From: an uncultured Clostridia bacterium
GTDB lineage: Bacteria > Bacillota > Clostridia > Lachnospirales > Anaerotignaceae
Direction of reading: 5' to 3'
DNA: 64,000 nucleotides
Assembly (NCBI GenBank): GCA_910583755.1
Contig: CAJTZO010000007.1
Location: forward strand, 1 to 64,000
Under the pieces are notes generated by a model. It saw nothing but the letters and a program-made list of their open reading frames with translations. It ran no database searches and was not told the DNA's origin. A program made the translations under genes and the position numbers. Positions 8,114 to 16,651 of this stretch are shown here, piece by piece. Position 1 is the first letter of the stretch; each line of letters opens with the position of its first letter.

Positions 8114-9397
8114 ATGCGTAAGAAAGAAATGATTGCCATGTTATTGGCAGGTGGACAGGGAAGCCGTCTTGGCGTACTGACTAGAAACGTAGCAAAGCCA
8201 GCTGTTACGTTTGGAGGAAAATATAGAATTATTGATTTTCCATTAAGTAACTGTATCAACTCTGGTGTAGATACAGTGGGTGTATTGACACAATATCAAC
8301 CTCTACGTTTGAATCAACATATTGGTATTGGTATTCCCTGGGATTTGGACCGTAAATCAGGTGGTGTTACCATTTTAGCACCTCATGTAAAAGGTGGCGG
8401 TGACTCTGGTGAATGGTTTATGGGTACTGCAAACGCTATCTATCAAAACTTGGAGTATATTGAAAGCAATAATCCAGAATATGTACTTATTTTGTCTGGA
8501 GACCATATTTACAAAATGGATTATTCTGCTATGTTAGATTTTCATAAGGAAAAAAATGCAGCAGCAACCATCGCCGTTTTAGAAGTAGGTTGGGACGAAG
8601 CAAGTCGTTTTGGTATTATGAATACAAAAGACGACGACCAAATTTATGAATTTGAAGAAAAACCAGCAAATCCAAAAAGCAATTTAGCCTCTATGGGTAT
8701 TTATATTTTTACATGGAGCCGTTTAAGAGAAGCATTAATTGAAGATAGCAAAATTCACCCTGATAGTGACTTTGGTAATCATATTATTCCACGTATGCTG
8801 GAAGAAGGACAAACAATGTATGCTTATCGTTTCAAAGGTTATTGGAAAGATGTTGGCACAATTGAATCTTATTGGCAAGCAAATATGGAATTAATTAGAA
8901 CATTACCTGACTTTAATCTTTATGAAGACTTCTGGAAGATTTATACAAACACTGACCATCAACCACCACAATATACAGGTCCAGATGCAAAGGTAAAAAC
9001 AAGTATTGTTTCTGATGGTTGTGAAGTATATGGAGAAATATATGATTCTATATTAGGTCCAAACGTTGTTGTAAAAAAAGGCGCTGTTGTAAAAGGCTCT
9101 ATTATTATGGGTGACACTGTAATTGGCGAAGATAGTCAATTAGACCGTTGTATTGTTGATGAAGGTTCTATCATTGGCGACAACGTTAAAATTGGTGTTG
9201 GCGATAATATTGAAAATGAGATGAAACCTAAAATTTATAACACAGGTATTACAGTAGTTGGACATATGACTACAATTCCAAACAATGTAACGATTGGTAA
9301 AAACTGCGTATTGTTAGGAGAGATAACAGAACGTGATTTTACAAATGGTGTATTGCAAAGTGGTAAATCTGTGATTGTAGAGGAGGGTAACTTATGA
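8114..9397 (+). CDS. glgC: Glucose-1-phosphate adenylyltransferase, catalytic subunit
   Basis: ADP-glucose pyrophosphorylase (427 residues), committing glucose 1-phosphate to glycogen. The N-terminal nucleotidyltransferase domain starts LLAGGQGSRLGVLT with the activator/substrate motif KPAVTFGGKYRIIDF, followed by SGDHIYKMDY and GTANAIYQNL. The C-terminal left-handed beta-helix shows hexapeptide repeats (for example SIIMGDTVIGEDSQLDR). Its stop overlaps the start of glgD by 4 bp, so the two are translationally coupled, as expected for the GlgC-GlgD heterotetramer of Firmicutes. Confidence 0.96.
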   Translation: MRKKEMIAMLLAGGQGSRLGVLTRNVAKPAVTFGGKYRIIDFPLSNCINSGVDTVGVLTQYQPLRLNQHIGIGIPWDLDRKSGGVTILAPHVKGGGDSGEWFMGTANAIYQNLEYIESNNPEYVLILSGDHIYKMDYSAMLDFHKEKNAAATIAVLEVGWDEASRFGIMNTKDDDQIYEFEEKPANPKSNLASMGIYIFTWSRLREALIEDSKIHPDSDFGNHIIPRMLEEGQTMYAYRFKGYWKDVGTIESYWQANMELIRTLPDFNLYEDFWKIYTNTDHQPPQYTGPDAKVKTSIVSDGCEVYGEIYDSILGPNVVVKKGAVVKGSIIMGDTVIGEDSQLDRCIVDEGSIIGDNVKIGVGDNIENEMKPKIYNTGITVVGHMTTIPNNVTIGKNCVLLGEITERDFTNGVLQSGKSVIVEEGNL

Positions 9398-10509
9398 GAG
9401 CAATTGGTGTAATTTTAGCTGGCGGTAATAATGAAGGTCGTATGGGCGCCCTGACAGATTTAAGAGCATCTGCTGCACTTCCTGTGGGTAGTTGCTACAG
9501 AGCAATTGACTTTGCTATGAGCAGTATGTCAAGCTCTGGTGTTCAAAAAGTGGCAGTATTAACACAATATAATTCTCGTTCCTTGCATGACCATTTAGGT
9601 TCTGCAAAATGGTGGGACTTAGGAAGAAAACAAGGTGGTTTATTTGTATTATCACCTTATATTAGTAGAATGGATTCTAATTGGTTCCGTGGAACAGCCG
9701 ATTCTATGTACCAAAACATGTCTTTTTTAAGACGTAGTAATACACCTTATGTTATCATTGCATCTGGTGATGCCGTTTATAAAATGGATTTCAAAAAAGT
9801 TTTGGAATATCATGAACAAAAAGGGGCAGATATTACTGTCGTTTGTAAAAATATGTCTGGCAAAGACTTATCAAAATATGGCATTATGCAAATGGACGAC
9901 AGCAAAAGATTACAAGAATTTGAAGAAAAACCTTTACAAGCACAAAGTAATATGGCTTCCTTAGGTATCTATGTTATTGGCAGAGAATTATTAATTGAAT
10001 TGTTAGAGAAGGCAAATGCTGAAGGAAGATATGATTTTGTAAAAGATATTATCATCCGTCAGAGAAAAACATTAAAAATTTATGGTTATGAGTTTGAAGG
10101 ATACTGGAGTTCTGTAGGTTCTAGTATTGTGGATTACTTCAAAACAAATATGGATTTCCTGAAAAAAGATATTAGAGATATTTTTGTGAACGAATATCCT
10201 TATATTGAAACAAAACCAAAAGATGAACCCCCTGCAAAATATAATACTGGTGCAGAAGTGAGAAATACGATTATTGGTAGTGGTTCTATCATTAATAGTA
10301 GAGTAGAACATTCTGTTGTTTTCCGTAAAGTATACATTGGCGACCATGCTAGTGTAGAACATTCTATTGTTATGGAAGGTTCTCGTATTGGCAATGGTTG
10401 TGAAGTAAGATATGCAATATTGGATAAAGATGTTGTATTAGCAGATGGTCAAAAGGTAATTGGAACACCAGATAATCCAAAGATAATCAGAAAAGGTACA
10501 AAGTTGTAA
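9394..10509 (+). CDS. glgD: ADP-glucose pyrophosphorylase regulatory subunit GlgD
   Basis: Paralogue of GlgC (371 residues) acting as non-catalytic or regulatory partner. It keeps the fold (GTADSMYQNMSFL, SGDAVYKMDF, C-terminal hexapeptide repeats such as GSRIGNGCEVRYAILD). The nucleotide loop is altered (LAGGNNEGRMGALTDLRASA instead of the GlgC G-Q-G-S-R-L loop), as is typical of GlgD. The start overlaps the glgC stop in an ATGA arrangement, with GAGGAGGG upstream inside glgC. Confidence 0.94.
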   Translation: MRAIGVILAGGNNEGRMGALTDLRASAALPVGSCYRAIDFAMSSMSSSGVQKVAVLTQYNSRSLHDHLGSAKWWDLGRKQGGLFVLSPYISRMDSNWFRGTADSMYQNMSFLRRSNTPYVIIASGDAVYKMDFKKVLEYHEQKGADITVVCKNMSGKDLSKYGIMQMDDSKRLQEFEEKPLQAQSNMASLGIYVIGRELLIELLEKANAEGRYDFVKDIIIRQRKTLKIYGYEFEGYWSSVGSSIVDYFKTNMDFLKKDIRDIFVNEYPYIETKPKDEPPAKYNTGAEVRNTIIGSGSIINSRVEHSVVFRKVYIGDHASVEHSIVMEGSRIGNGCEVRYAILDKDVVLADGQKVIGTPDNPKIIRKGTKL

Positions 10510-10564
10510 GATTGTAAAAGCGTAAAGGAGGATAATTCCCAGGTCACATGGGAGGAGAGAGCGT

Positions 10565-10855
10565 ATGGAAATTACTGATGTAAGAGTGAGAAAGGTCAAC
10601 AAAGAAGGAAAAATGAAAGCTGTTATTTCTGTAACTTTCGACAACGAATTCGTGGTTCATGACATCAAGGTAATTGAAAGAGAACAGGGCTTATTTATTG
10701 CAATGCCAAGTAGGAAATCTGCGGATGGAGAATTTAGAGACATTGCACATCCAATCAATGGTGTGACCAGAGAAAAAATTCAGAGCGCAATATTAGAAAA
10801 ATATGCAGTTGCTGCGGAAGAAGTAGAGCAGCAAGAAGAAGCAACGAATGATTAA
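10565..10855 (+). CDS. spoVG: Septation/stage V sporulation regulator SpoVG
   Basis: Small nucleic-acid-binding protein (96 residues). Nearly the whole sequence follows the SpoVG pattern: MEITDVRVRKVN at the start, then GLFIAMPSRKSADGEFRDIA and HPINGVTREKIQ. In B. subtilis it affects asymmetric septation and RNA regulation. ATG 10565 has GGGAGGAGAG upstream. It lies 55 bp after glgD and probably has its own leader. A strong bidirectional terminator follows. Confidence 0.95.
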   Translation: MEITDVRVRKVNKEGKMKAVISVTFDNEFVVHDIKVIEREQGLFIAMPSRKSADGEFRDIAHPINGVTREKIQSAILEKYAVAAEEVEQQEEATND

Positions 10856-10890
10856 AAAAAGATGGAAGGCATTGCCTTCCATCTTTTTTT
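10854..10890. terminator. Bidirectional terminator between spoVG and the convergent 11962 gene
   Basis: GATGGAAGGC (10861-10870), a 3-nt loop and GCCTTCCATC (10874-10883), with seven T on the right and seven A on the left. It serves both spoVG and the convergent gene. Confidence 0.9.
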
Positions 10891-11962
10891 ATAATGATTT
10901 ATGAATGTCTATTTTAAGTGTAATATCTTGTGTATCAACTATAGTTGGCTGATAATGATTTGCATAAGGTTCTAATAAATAAGTTTGTGTAAAAAATACA
11001 ATTTTATTTGGCTGGATATAAAAATCGTATACAAAATATTCAGAATCTACAATTTCCTCTGCACCTGCAAAATAATTGTCTCGATTTTGTTCTATATTTT
11101 TTTTAAAAGCTTCTTTTACAAATATTACAATATTTGCTTCTGACATATCCATAATATCTTTTAACTGTAATTGGGTTCCTGTATTTAAGTCAAATGTGTA
11201 CGCTTGACGAAATGGCATACCATGTGCACCACCCGTAAATTCGTAATAATCCAATAAAATGGATATGGTATTATTATCTAAGTAAGTAATTTCATAATTG
11301 CAATCAAAAGAATAAGGTACACCACTGTCTGAAACAACAATATTTTCTGCTGATACTTCATTTTCTGTAGCAGAAAGTGAAGTGAAAACATCATTTGCTA
11401 TAACTTCGTTTATTTTAGCGATTGCTTCGCTTTCTACTTGTAGCTCTGGATAATGTATTTCTGCTTTCCATACTGTTACACCATCTTTATTTTTTATTGT
11501 CTTTTGCTCTGTTTTTTTTACCACAAAGGAATCATTATCTTTGCTCTTTATTTGTACTGCGTTTGTATTACTATCCCATATAATCTCTGCCTGAAATGGT
11601 TGTAATAGTGGTCTTAAGGGTACAAATATGGTGTCATTTTCAATATAAGTTGGTACATCTAAAGGGATACGTTGTGTTTTTTCACCTGTTGTTACAATCA
11701 ATGTTGTACTATTCGGACAAGTAGAGACAATGGTATCTCCTTTTTTGCCAATCACTGTTTTGGTGGGAGCATTCCAACTAACATCAACACCTAATGTTTC
11801 CAGTGTCTGTTTCATAGGTACAAAAGTAGTGCCATTTTTTATCATTGGTTTTTGTACATAGGGAATTGGTGCGTCATGAAACATTACTGTTAGTTCTTTT
11901 GCAAAAATGACAGAAGTAAATAACATACTACAAATACAAGTTAGTGTTAATAACTTTTTCAT
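10889..11962 (-). CDS. Secreted protein with copper-amine-oxidase-like stalk domain and DUF4163/DUF3298-like domain
   Basis: 357 residues. A Sec signal peptide (MKKLLTLTCICSMLFTSVIFAKE) is followed by a stalk domain of the Cu_amine_oxidN1 type (about 25-140: two repeats with TTFVPMKQTLETLGVDVSW and TIFVPLRPLL). A C-terminal region (about 160-350) has the PdaC/RsiV-like DUF4163-DUF3298 pattern, including GGAHGMPFRQAYTFDLNTG. Such proteins are exported and wall- or membrane-associated, and their biochemical role is generally unknown. The start has AAAGGAGGAG at good spacing. Repeat copy B lies immediately upstream, so its promoter is displaced or supplied by the repeat. Confidence 0.75.
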   Translation of the reverse strand: MKKLLTLTCICSMLFTSVIFAKELTVMFHDAPIPYVQKPMIKNGTTFVPMKQTLETLGVDVSWNAPTKTVIGKKGDTIVSTCPNSTTLIVTTGEKTQRIPLDVPTYIENDTIFVPLRPLLQPFQAEIIWDSNTNAVQIKSKDNDSFVVKKTEQKTIKNKDGVTVWKAEIHYPELQVESEAIAKINEVIANDVFTSLSATENEVSAENIVVSDSGVPYSFDCNYEITYLDNNTISILLDYYEFTGGAHGMPFRQAYTFDLNTGTQLQLKDIMDMSEANIVIFVKEAFKKNIEQNRDNYFAGAEEIVDSEYFVYDFYIQPNKIVFFTQTYLLEPYANHYQPTIVDTQDITLKIDIHKSL

Positions 11963-11984
11963 AAAAAATCTCCTCCTTTTTACA

Positions 11985-12224
11985 ATGTTCTATATAAAAC
12001 CATGTCAGCTTGTCAAAAAACCTTGAGGGCTAGCCCTCAAACTCCTCAAAGAACTTTAATGCGAAACTAGTGTTTCGCTAAAAAGATTGATTTTATAAGG
12101 AAAAACGTTAGTTTTTCCATGAAAGTTTTTTGTCCAACTTTTTTTTAAAAAAGTTGGTGGGTGTGGGTGAAACCCACAAGAAAAGACTTTATTGACAAAC
12201 TGCAATTTTCTATATAGAACATGT
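11985..12224 (+). repeat. Hairpin-string repeat, complete copy B with flanking palindromes
   Basis: Core 12006-12202 (197 bp) begins cagcttgtcaaaaaacc and ends tttattgacaaactg. Inside are five hairpins in a row: ttgagggctagccctcaa, gcgaaactagtgtttcgc, ggaaaaacgttagtttttcc, aacttttttttaaaaaagtt and gtgggtgtgggtgaaacccac-type (last stem GTGGGT/ACCCAC). The borders ATGTTCTATATAAAACCATG (11985-12004) and TTTTCTATATAGAACATGT (12206-12224) are near-identical to each other directly and, being palindromic, also inverted. No ORF. It sits between guaB and the 11962 gene. Confidence 0.85.
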
Positions 12225-12242
12225 TTAACAGAGAAAACAAAG

Positions 12243-13754
12243 TTAGCTATTATATAAACTGCTTTGATTATCTTTTAAAACAACATCATGTGCGCCACCT
12301 TCTGTAAGGCTTGTTGCAGAAATAATGGTTAATTTTGCTTTTTGCTGTAATTCTGGTATTGTCAATGCACCACAGTTACACATGGTAGATTTTACTTTTT
12401 TGAGAGAAAGAGAAACATTATCTCTTAGGCTGCCAGCATATGGCACATAAGAATCCACACCTTCTTCAAAGGAAAGTTTTTTATCTCCACCCATATCATA
12501 TCTTTGCCAGTTTCTTGCTCTTGCAGAACCTTCTCCCCAATATTCTTTCATATAATTACCATTAATATTTACTTTATTAGTAGGGCTTTCATCAAATCGA
12601 GAGAAATAACGTCCTAACATTAAAAAATCTGCTCCCATTGCTAAAGCCAATGTCATATGATAATCATATACAATTCCACCATCAGAACAAATTGGAATAT
12701 AAATTCCTGTTTCCTGATAATATTCGTCTCTTGCTTCTGCTACTTCTATCACGGCAGAGGCTTGTCCACGTCCGATACCTTTTTGTTCTCTGGTGATGCA
12801 AATAGAACCGCCGCCAATACCAACTTTTACAAAGTCTGCGCCACACTCTGCTAAATAGCGAAAGCCTTCTTTGTCAACTACATTTCCAGCACCAACTTTA
12901 ACATTATCCCCATAATTTTTACGAATAAAATCTAAAGTGACTTTTTGCCATTCAGAAAAACCTTCAGAGGAATCAATACAAAGAATATCTGCACCAGCGT
13001 TTACAAGTGCAGGTACACGTTCTGCATAATCTCTTGTATTGATGCCTGCACCCACCACATATCTTTTATGAACATCTAAAAGTTCGTTTTTATTTTCTTT
13101 ATGAGAATCATAATCTTTACGGAATACCATATATACTAATCTACCTTCATCATCAATAATTGGCAAAGAATTTAATTTATGGTCCCATATAATATTATTT
13201 GCTTCTTTTAATGTGGTACCTTTTGGTGCACAAACAAGTTTTTCCAAAGGTGTCATAAAATCTTTTACTTTTTCATGACCTTCCATACGACTCACACGAT
13301 AATCACGACTTGTTACAATACCTACTAATTTTCCTTGTGCAGTACCATCTGTAGTAACAGCAACGGTAGAATGACCTGTTTTTTCTTTTAACGCTAAGAT
13401 ATCTTTTAAGGTGCTTTCTGGTGTGATATTGGAATCACTTACTACAAAACCAGCTTTATATGATTTTGCTCTTTGAACCATAGCAGCTTGATTTTCTATA
13501 GTTTGAGAACCATAAATAAAAGAAATGCCACCTTCTTTTGCTAATGCTACTGCCATTTTATCATCAGAAACAGACTGCATAATGGCAGAAACAAGTGGAA
13601 TATTCATTTCTAGTGCAGGTTTTTCTCCTTTTTTAAATTTTACAATAGGGGTTTTTAAACTAACATTGTCTGGGGTGCATTCCATAGAAGAATATCCTGG
13701 AACAAGAAGATATTCACTAAAAGTGCGGGAAAGTGATTTGAAATAAGTTGCCAT
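12243..13754 (-). CDS. guaB: IMP dehydrogenase, Tritrichomonas foetus-like type
   Basis: NAD-dependent oxidation of IMP to XMP, the committed step to GMP; cytoplasmic. 503 residues: TIM barrel split by two CBS domains (about 105-220). The catalytic loop is GIGGGSICITREQKGIGRGQ with the nucleophile Cys at residue 319. Asp261 (CIDSSEG), Arg382 (LGRYF) and the flap pair Arg418-Tyr419 (NWQRYDMGG) occur at the same numbers used for the T. foetus enzyme, and the length is also identical. Ordinary bacterial GuaB has a GIGPGSICTTR-type loop. The ATG has CAGGAGG. It is monocistronic, with no guaA nearby. Confidence 0.93.
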   Translation of the reverse strand: MATYFKSLSRTFSEYLLVPGYSSMECTPDNVSLKTPIVKFKKGEKPALEMNIPLVSAIMQSVSDDKMAVALAKEGGISFIYGSQTIENQAAMVQRAKSYKAGFVVSDSNITPESTLKDILALKEKTGHSTVAVTTDGTAQGKLVGIVTSRDYRVSRMEGHEKVKDFMTPLEKLVCAPKGTTLKEANNIIWDHKLNSLPIIDDEGRLVYMVFRKDYDSHKENKNELLDVHKRYVVGAGINTRDYAERVPALVNAGADILCIDSSEGFSEWQKVTLDFIRKNYGDNVKVGAGNVVDKEGFRYLAECGADFVKVGIGGGSICITREQKGIGRGQASAVIEVAEARDEYYQETGIYIPICSDGGIVYDYHMTLALAMGADFLMLGRYFSRFDESPTNKVNINGNYMKEYWGEGSARARNWQRYDMGGDKKLSFEEGVDSYVPYAGSLRDNVSLSLKKVKSTMCNCGALTIPELQQKAKLTIISATSLTEGGAHDVVLKDNQSSLYNS

Positions 13755-13812
13755 AATTTACCTCCTGTTTTAATCTTAAAATAATTACGTACATCATAAT
13801 ATAATAAACTTT

Positions 13813-13840
13813 ATTATAACACAAAAGTCATTTTGTGCAA
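13813..13840 (-). promoter_or_regulatory. guaB promoter
   Basis: On the minus strand TTGCAC (13840-13835), a 16-bp spacer and TATAAT (13818-13813), about 60 bp before the guaB ATG. No purine riboswitch fits in the short leader. Confidence 0.5.
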
Positions 13841-13849
13841 CAAAAGAAA

Positions 13850-14335
13850 TTAACGATTCAAATAATAAATGGTTTTTTCTCCTACAATACCAGTAAAAAA
13901 TCCTGTTGCAATGCCTAATATCACAAGAAAAGGCAGATAATAAAACAGTCCCATATTTTCCACCACAATGCAGGCAATGATAATTTGCCCAATATTATGG
14001 CTGATACCACCAGAAATACTAACAGCAATAGTAGAAAAACGAAAATGATTTTTCAAAAATGACATAACGAAAAAACTCAGCAATGCTCCAGCAGCACTAT
14101 AAAAAAAACTTGCAAAACCTGTAAAAAGGATTCCTGACATCAAAATGCGCAAAATAGAAATACAAAAAGCAGTTTTACTGTCGAATAAATAAAGTGCAAT
14201 CAATACAACAACATTAGCAAGACCAAGCTTCATACCCGGCACAAGCATAGGAATTGCAAGCATACGCTCTACATAGCTAAGTAAAAGAGCAACTGTTGTA
14301 AGTAGTCCACAGTATGCAATCTTTTTCGTATCCAT
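13850..14335 (-). CDS. Gx transporter / heptaprenyl diphosphate synthase component I-like membrane protein
   Basis: 161 residues with about five hydrophobic segments, beginning DTKKIAYCGLLTTVALLLSY and containing LVPGMKLGLANVVVLIALYL and GGISHNIGQIIIACIV. These are features of the Hpre_diP_synt_I (Gx transporter) family, ECF-S-like integral membrane proteins whose substrate is not settled. It follows the NusG-II gene by about 20 bp on the same strand. The two are commonly paired in Clostridia, where they have been associated with flavin-based electron transfer to the cell exterior. That link is inference here. Confidence 0.75.
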   Translation of the reverse strand: MDTKKIAYCGLLTTVALLLSYVERMLAIPMLVPGMKLGLANVVVLIALYLFDSKTAFCISILRILMSGILFTGFASFFYSAAGALLSFFVMSFLKNHFRFSTIAVSISGGISHNIGQIIIACIVVENMGLFYYLPFLVILGIATGFFTGIVGEKTIYYLNR

Positions 14336-14355
14336 TTTGTCACCTCATTTCATTT

Positions 14356-14673
14356 TTATTTCATTTCTACTACTACCTTATGGGGTAAACAGACAATCAT
14401 TTCTCCAATATGATGAATTGCTTTTTGCTGTACACAAATTTGGTCAGGACAGTCTGCCTCTGTAATCGTAGCAGTTTGATTTTGTATTTGTAATATATTA
14501 TAACCCTTTTCTGTTTGTATGGTATAAGTTTGGTCTTGTGATAAATCAAATTGTTTTTGTTCTCCATCAACAGAAACAGAAACCATAGAAGCAGAATCTG
14601 TTTTTGCTGTCATCATATAATAAATACAAATTAGTATTAATACAAGAATAAACAGAATCCCTTTTTTTTTCAT
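14356..14673 (-). CDS. NusG domain II-containing membrane-anchored protein
   Basis: 105 residues. One N-terminal membrane segment (KKKGILFILVLILICIYYMM) is followed by an extracytoplasmic small beta domain with the family signature CPDQICVQQKAIHHIGEMIV and CLPHKVVVEM (NusG_II, PF07009). Despite the name it is not the transcription factor NusG. AGAAGGAG precedes the ATG. It is first in a two-gene unit with the Gx-transporter-like gene. The function is unknown. Confidence 0.8.
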   Translation of the reverse strand: MKKKGILFILVLILICIYYMMTAKTDSASMVSVSVDGEQKQFDLSQDQTYTIQTEKGYNILQIQNQTATITEADCPDQICVQQKAIHHIGEMIVCLPHKVVVEMK

Positions 14674-14703
14674 AATATACTCCTTCTATAATTACAGAAT
14701 AAT

Positions 14704-14728
14704 AAAAAAGGAAGCATTTGCTTCCTTT
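14704..14728 (-). terminator. Terminator after tRNA-Phe
   Basis: AAAGGAAGC/GCTTCCTTT hairpin, followed on the minus strand by a run of T; 15 nt past the tRNA 3' end. Confidence 0.8.
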
Positions 14729-14744
14729 TACTTAAGTTTTTCTA

Positions 14745-14817
<73 letters not shown>

Positions 14818-14871
14818 TTGCTTTAGATACTATACAATATTTGTATTGTTTTGTCAACAAAAAAATTGTTA

Positions 14872-14899
14872 TTGACAAACATAAAATATGTGATACAAT
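14872..14899 (+). promoter_or_regulatory. serS promoter
   Basis: TTGACA (14872-14877), a 16-bp spacer and TACAAT (14894-14899), immediately upstream of the T-box leader. Confidence 0.65.
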
Positions 14900-14904
14900 G
14901 AGGA

Positions 14905-15141
14905 AAAATGAACAAGCGTTTGAGGAAAAATAAATCTTGTAATCATACTACAGAGAGTCAATGGTTGGTGTAAATTGATGTAAAAAAAAGATGTTCCACT
15001 TTCCGAGCTGTTCGGTGAAAGCCGAAAGGGTAAGCCCTTTATCGCTGTTTGAGAGGCTTATGATATAAGCAAATTGGGTGGTAACGCGGGAATATAGCTC
15101 TCGTCCCTTTTTATGTAATAAAAAAGGGATGAGGGCTTTTC
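14905..15141 (+). promoter_or_regulatory. T-box riboswitch controlling serS
   Basis: The leader contains the conserved T-box/antiterminator sequence gggtggtaacgcggg (15076-15090), followed by an intrinsic terminator (CTCTCGTCCCTTTTT pairing with AAAAAGGGATGAGGG, about 15096-15137, then T-run). The stem I region carries an AGAGAGTCA-type element. A TCC triplet near 14995 could be the serine specifier, but I could not fold it with certainty. Uncharged tRNA-Ser binding would favour antitermination and SerS synthesis. Confidence 0.9.
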
Positions 15142-15172
15142 TATATTTATCAAAAAAATAAGGAGGATGTTT

Positions 15173-16462
15173 ATGTTAGACATTAAATTAATACGTACCA
15201 ATCCAGAGTTAGTAAAAGAAAATATCAAAAAGAAATTTCAAGATGAAAAATTAGCTTTTGTAGATGAAGTCATTGAAATGGATAAGCAATTCCGTGAAAC
15301 AAAGGGAAAATGTGATGACTTAAGAAGCCAAAGAAATTCCATTAGTAAAGCCATTGGTGGTATGATGGCAAAAGGACAAAAAGAAGAAGCAGAAAAAGCA
15401 AAAGCACAAGTAGCAGCAATGGCAAAAGAATTAACAGAATTAGAAGCCTTAGAAGAAGAATTGACTGCAAAAATCAGAGAAAGAATGTTAGTCATTCCAA
15501 ATATTATTGATGAAAGTGTACCATTGGGAAAAGATGATAGCGAAAATGTAGAAGTAGAGCGTTTTGGAGAACCTATTGTACCAGATTTTGAAGTACCATA
15601 TCATATTGATATTATGGAAAGCCTTGCTGGAATTGATTTAGATAGTGCAAGAAAAACAAGTGGTAATGGATTTTATTATCTTTGTGGGGATATTGCAAGA
15701 CTTCATTCTTCCATTCTTTCCTATGCAAGAGATTTTATGATTAACAAAGGATTTACTTACTATATTCCACCTTTTATGATTCGTAGTAATGTTGTAACAG
15801 GTGTTATGAGTTTTGCAGAAATGGAAAATATGATGTATAAAATAGAAGGGGAAGACTTATATTTAATTGGTACAAGTGAGCATTCTATGATTGGTAAATT
15901 TATAGATACAATTTTAGAAGAAGAATCTTTACCTCAAACATTAACAAGTTATTCTCCTTGTTTTAGAAAAGAAGTGGGCGCACATGGCATTGAAGAAAGA
16001 GGCGTTTACCGAATCCATCAATTTGAAAAGCAAGAAATGATTGTGGTATGTAAGCCTGAAGACAGCCCTTATTGGTTTGAACAACTTTACAAAAATACAG
16101 TAGAATTTTTCCGCACTTTAGACATTCCTGTCAGAACATTAGAATGTTGTTCTGGAGACTTAGCCGATTTAAAAGTAAAAAGCATTGATGTAGAAGCATG
16201 GTCTCCAAGACAGAAAAAATATTTTGAAGTAGGAAGTTGTTCTAACTTAGGAGATGCACAAGCACGTCGCTTAGGTATCCGTGTTAAAAATAAAGAAAAA
16301 GGAAATTATTTTGCACATACTTTAAATAATACTGTTGTTGCACCTCCTCGTATGCTAATCGCATTTTTAGAAAATAATCTGAATGCGGATGGTACTGTTT
16401 CGATTCCAAAACCATTACAACCATATATGGGTGGTACAGAAGTGTTAATACCAAAGAAATAA
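15173..16462 (+). CDS. serS: Seryl-tRNA synthetase
   Basis: Class II aminoacyl-tRNA synthetase charging tRNA-Ser. It has an N-terminal coiled-coil arm (about 28-105, Lys/Glu/Gln-rich), motif 2 around SPCFRKEVGAHGIEERGVYR-type sequence and motif 3 NNTVVAPPRMLIAFLE. The usable start is ATG 15173 (MLDIKLIRTN; 429-430 codons), because AGGAGG 15161-15166 abuts the earlier ATG at 15167. It is controlled by the upstream T-box and followed by a weak terminator. Confidence 0.96.
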   Translation: MLDIKLIRTNPELVKENIKKKFQDEKLAFVDEVIEMDKQFRETKGKCDDLRSQRNSISKAIGGMMAKGQKEEAEKAKAQVAAMAKELTELEALEEELTAKIRERMLVIPNIIDESVPLGKDDSENVEVERFGEPIVPDFEVPYHIDIMESLAGIDLDSARKTSGNGFYYLCGDIARLHSSILSYARDFMINKGFTYYIPPFMIRSNVVTGVMSFAEMENMMYKIEGEDLYLIGTSEHSMIGKFIDTILEEESLPQTLTSYSPCFRKEVGAHGIEERGVYRIHQFEKQEMIVVCKPEDSPYWFEQLYKNTVEFFRTLDIPVRTLECCSGDLADLKVKSIDVEAWSPRQKKYFEVGSCSNLGDAQARRLGIRVKNKEKGNYFAHTLNNTVVAPPRMLIAFLENNLNADGTVSIPKPLQPYMGGTEVLIPKK

Positions 16463-16467
16463 TTTAT

Positions 16468-16497
16468 AAAAAGGGGGATGATTTCCTCCTTTTTTTG
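16468..16497 (+). terminator. serS terminator
   Basis: AAAAAGGGGGA/TCCTCCTTTTT-type hairpin with a G-T pair, ending in seven T. Confidence 0.65.
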
Positions 16498-16573
16498 CCA
16501 TAAATGACAAAAAATGATAATAAACATAAATATTACTAAACCAAAAGGGCTATTTTTATAGAAGATTACTCTA

Positions 16574-16599
16574 TTTTATCATATCATAATATGATAAAA
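16574..16599. promoter_or_regulatory. Perfect 11-bp inverted repeat upstream of the 16652 gene
   Basis: TTTTATCATAT (16574-16584), a 4-nt loop and ATATGATAAAA (16589-16599), about 50 bp upstream of the start. It could be an operator or a structured leader. No regulator can be assigned. Confidence 0.35.
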
Positions 16600-16651
16600 T
16601 AAAACAGCATAGGACAATAAGTGTGCAAAAATTAATGAAAAGGGAAGAATA

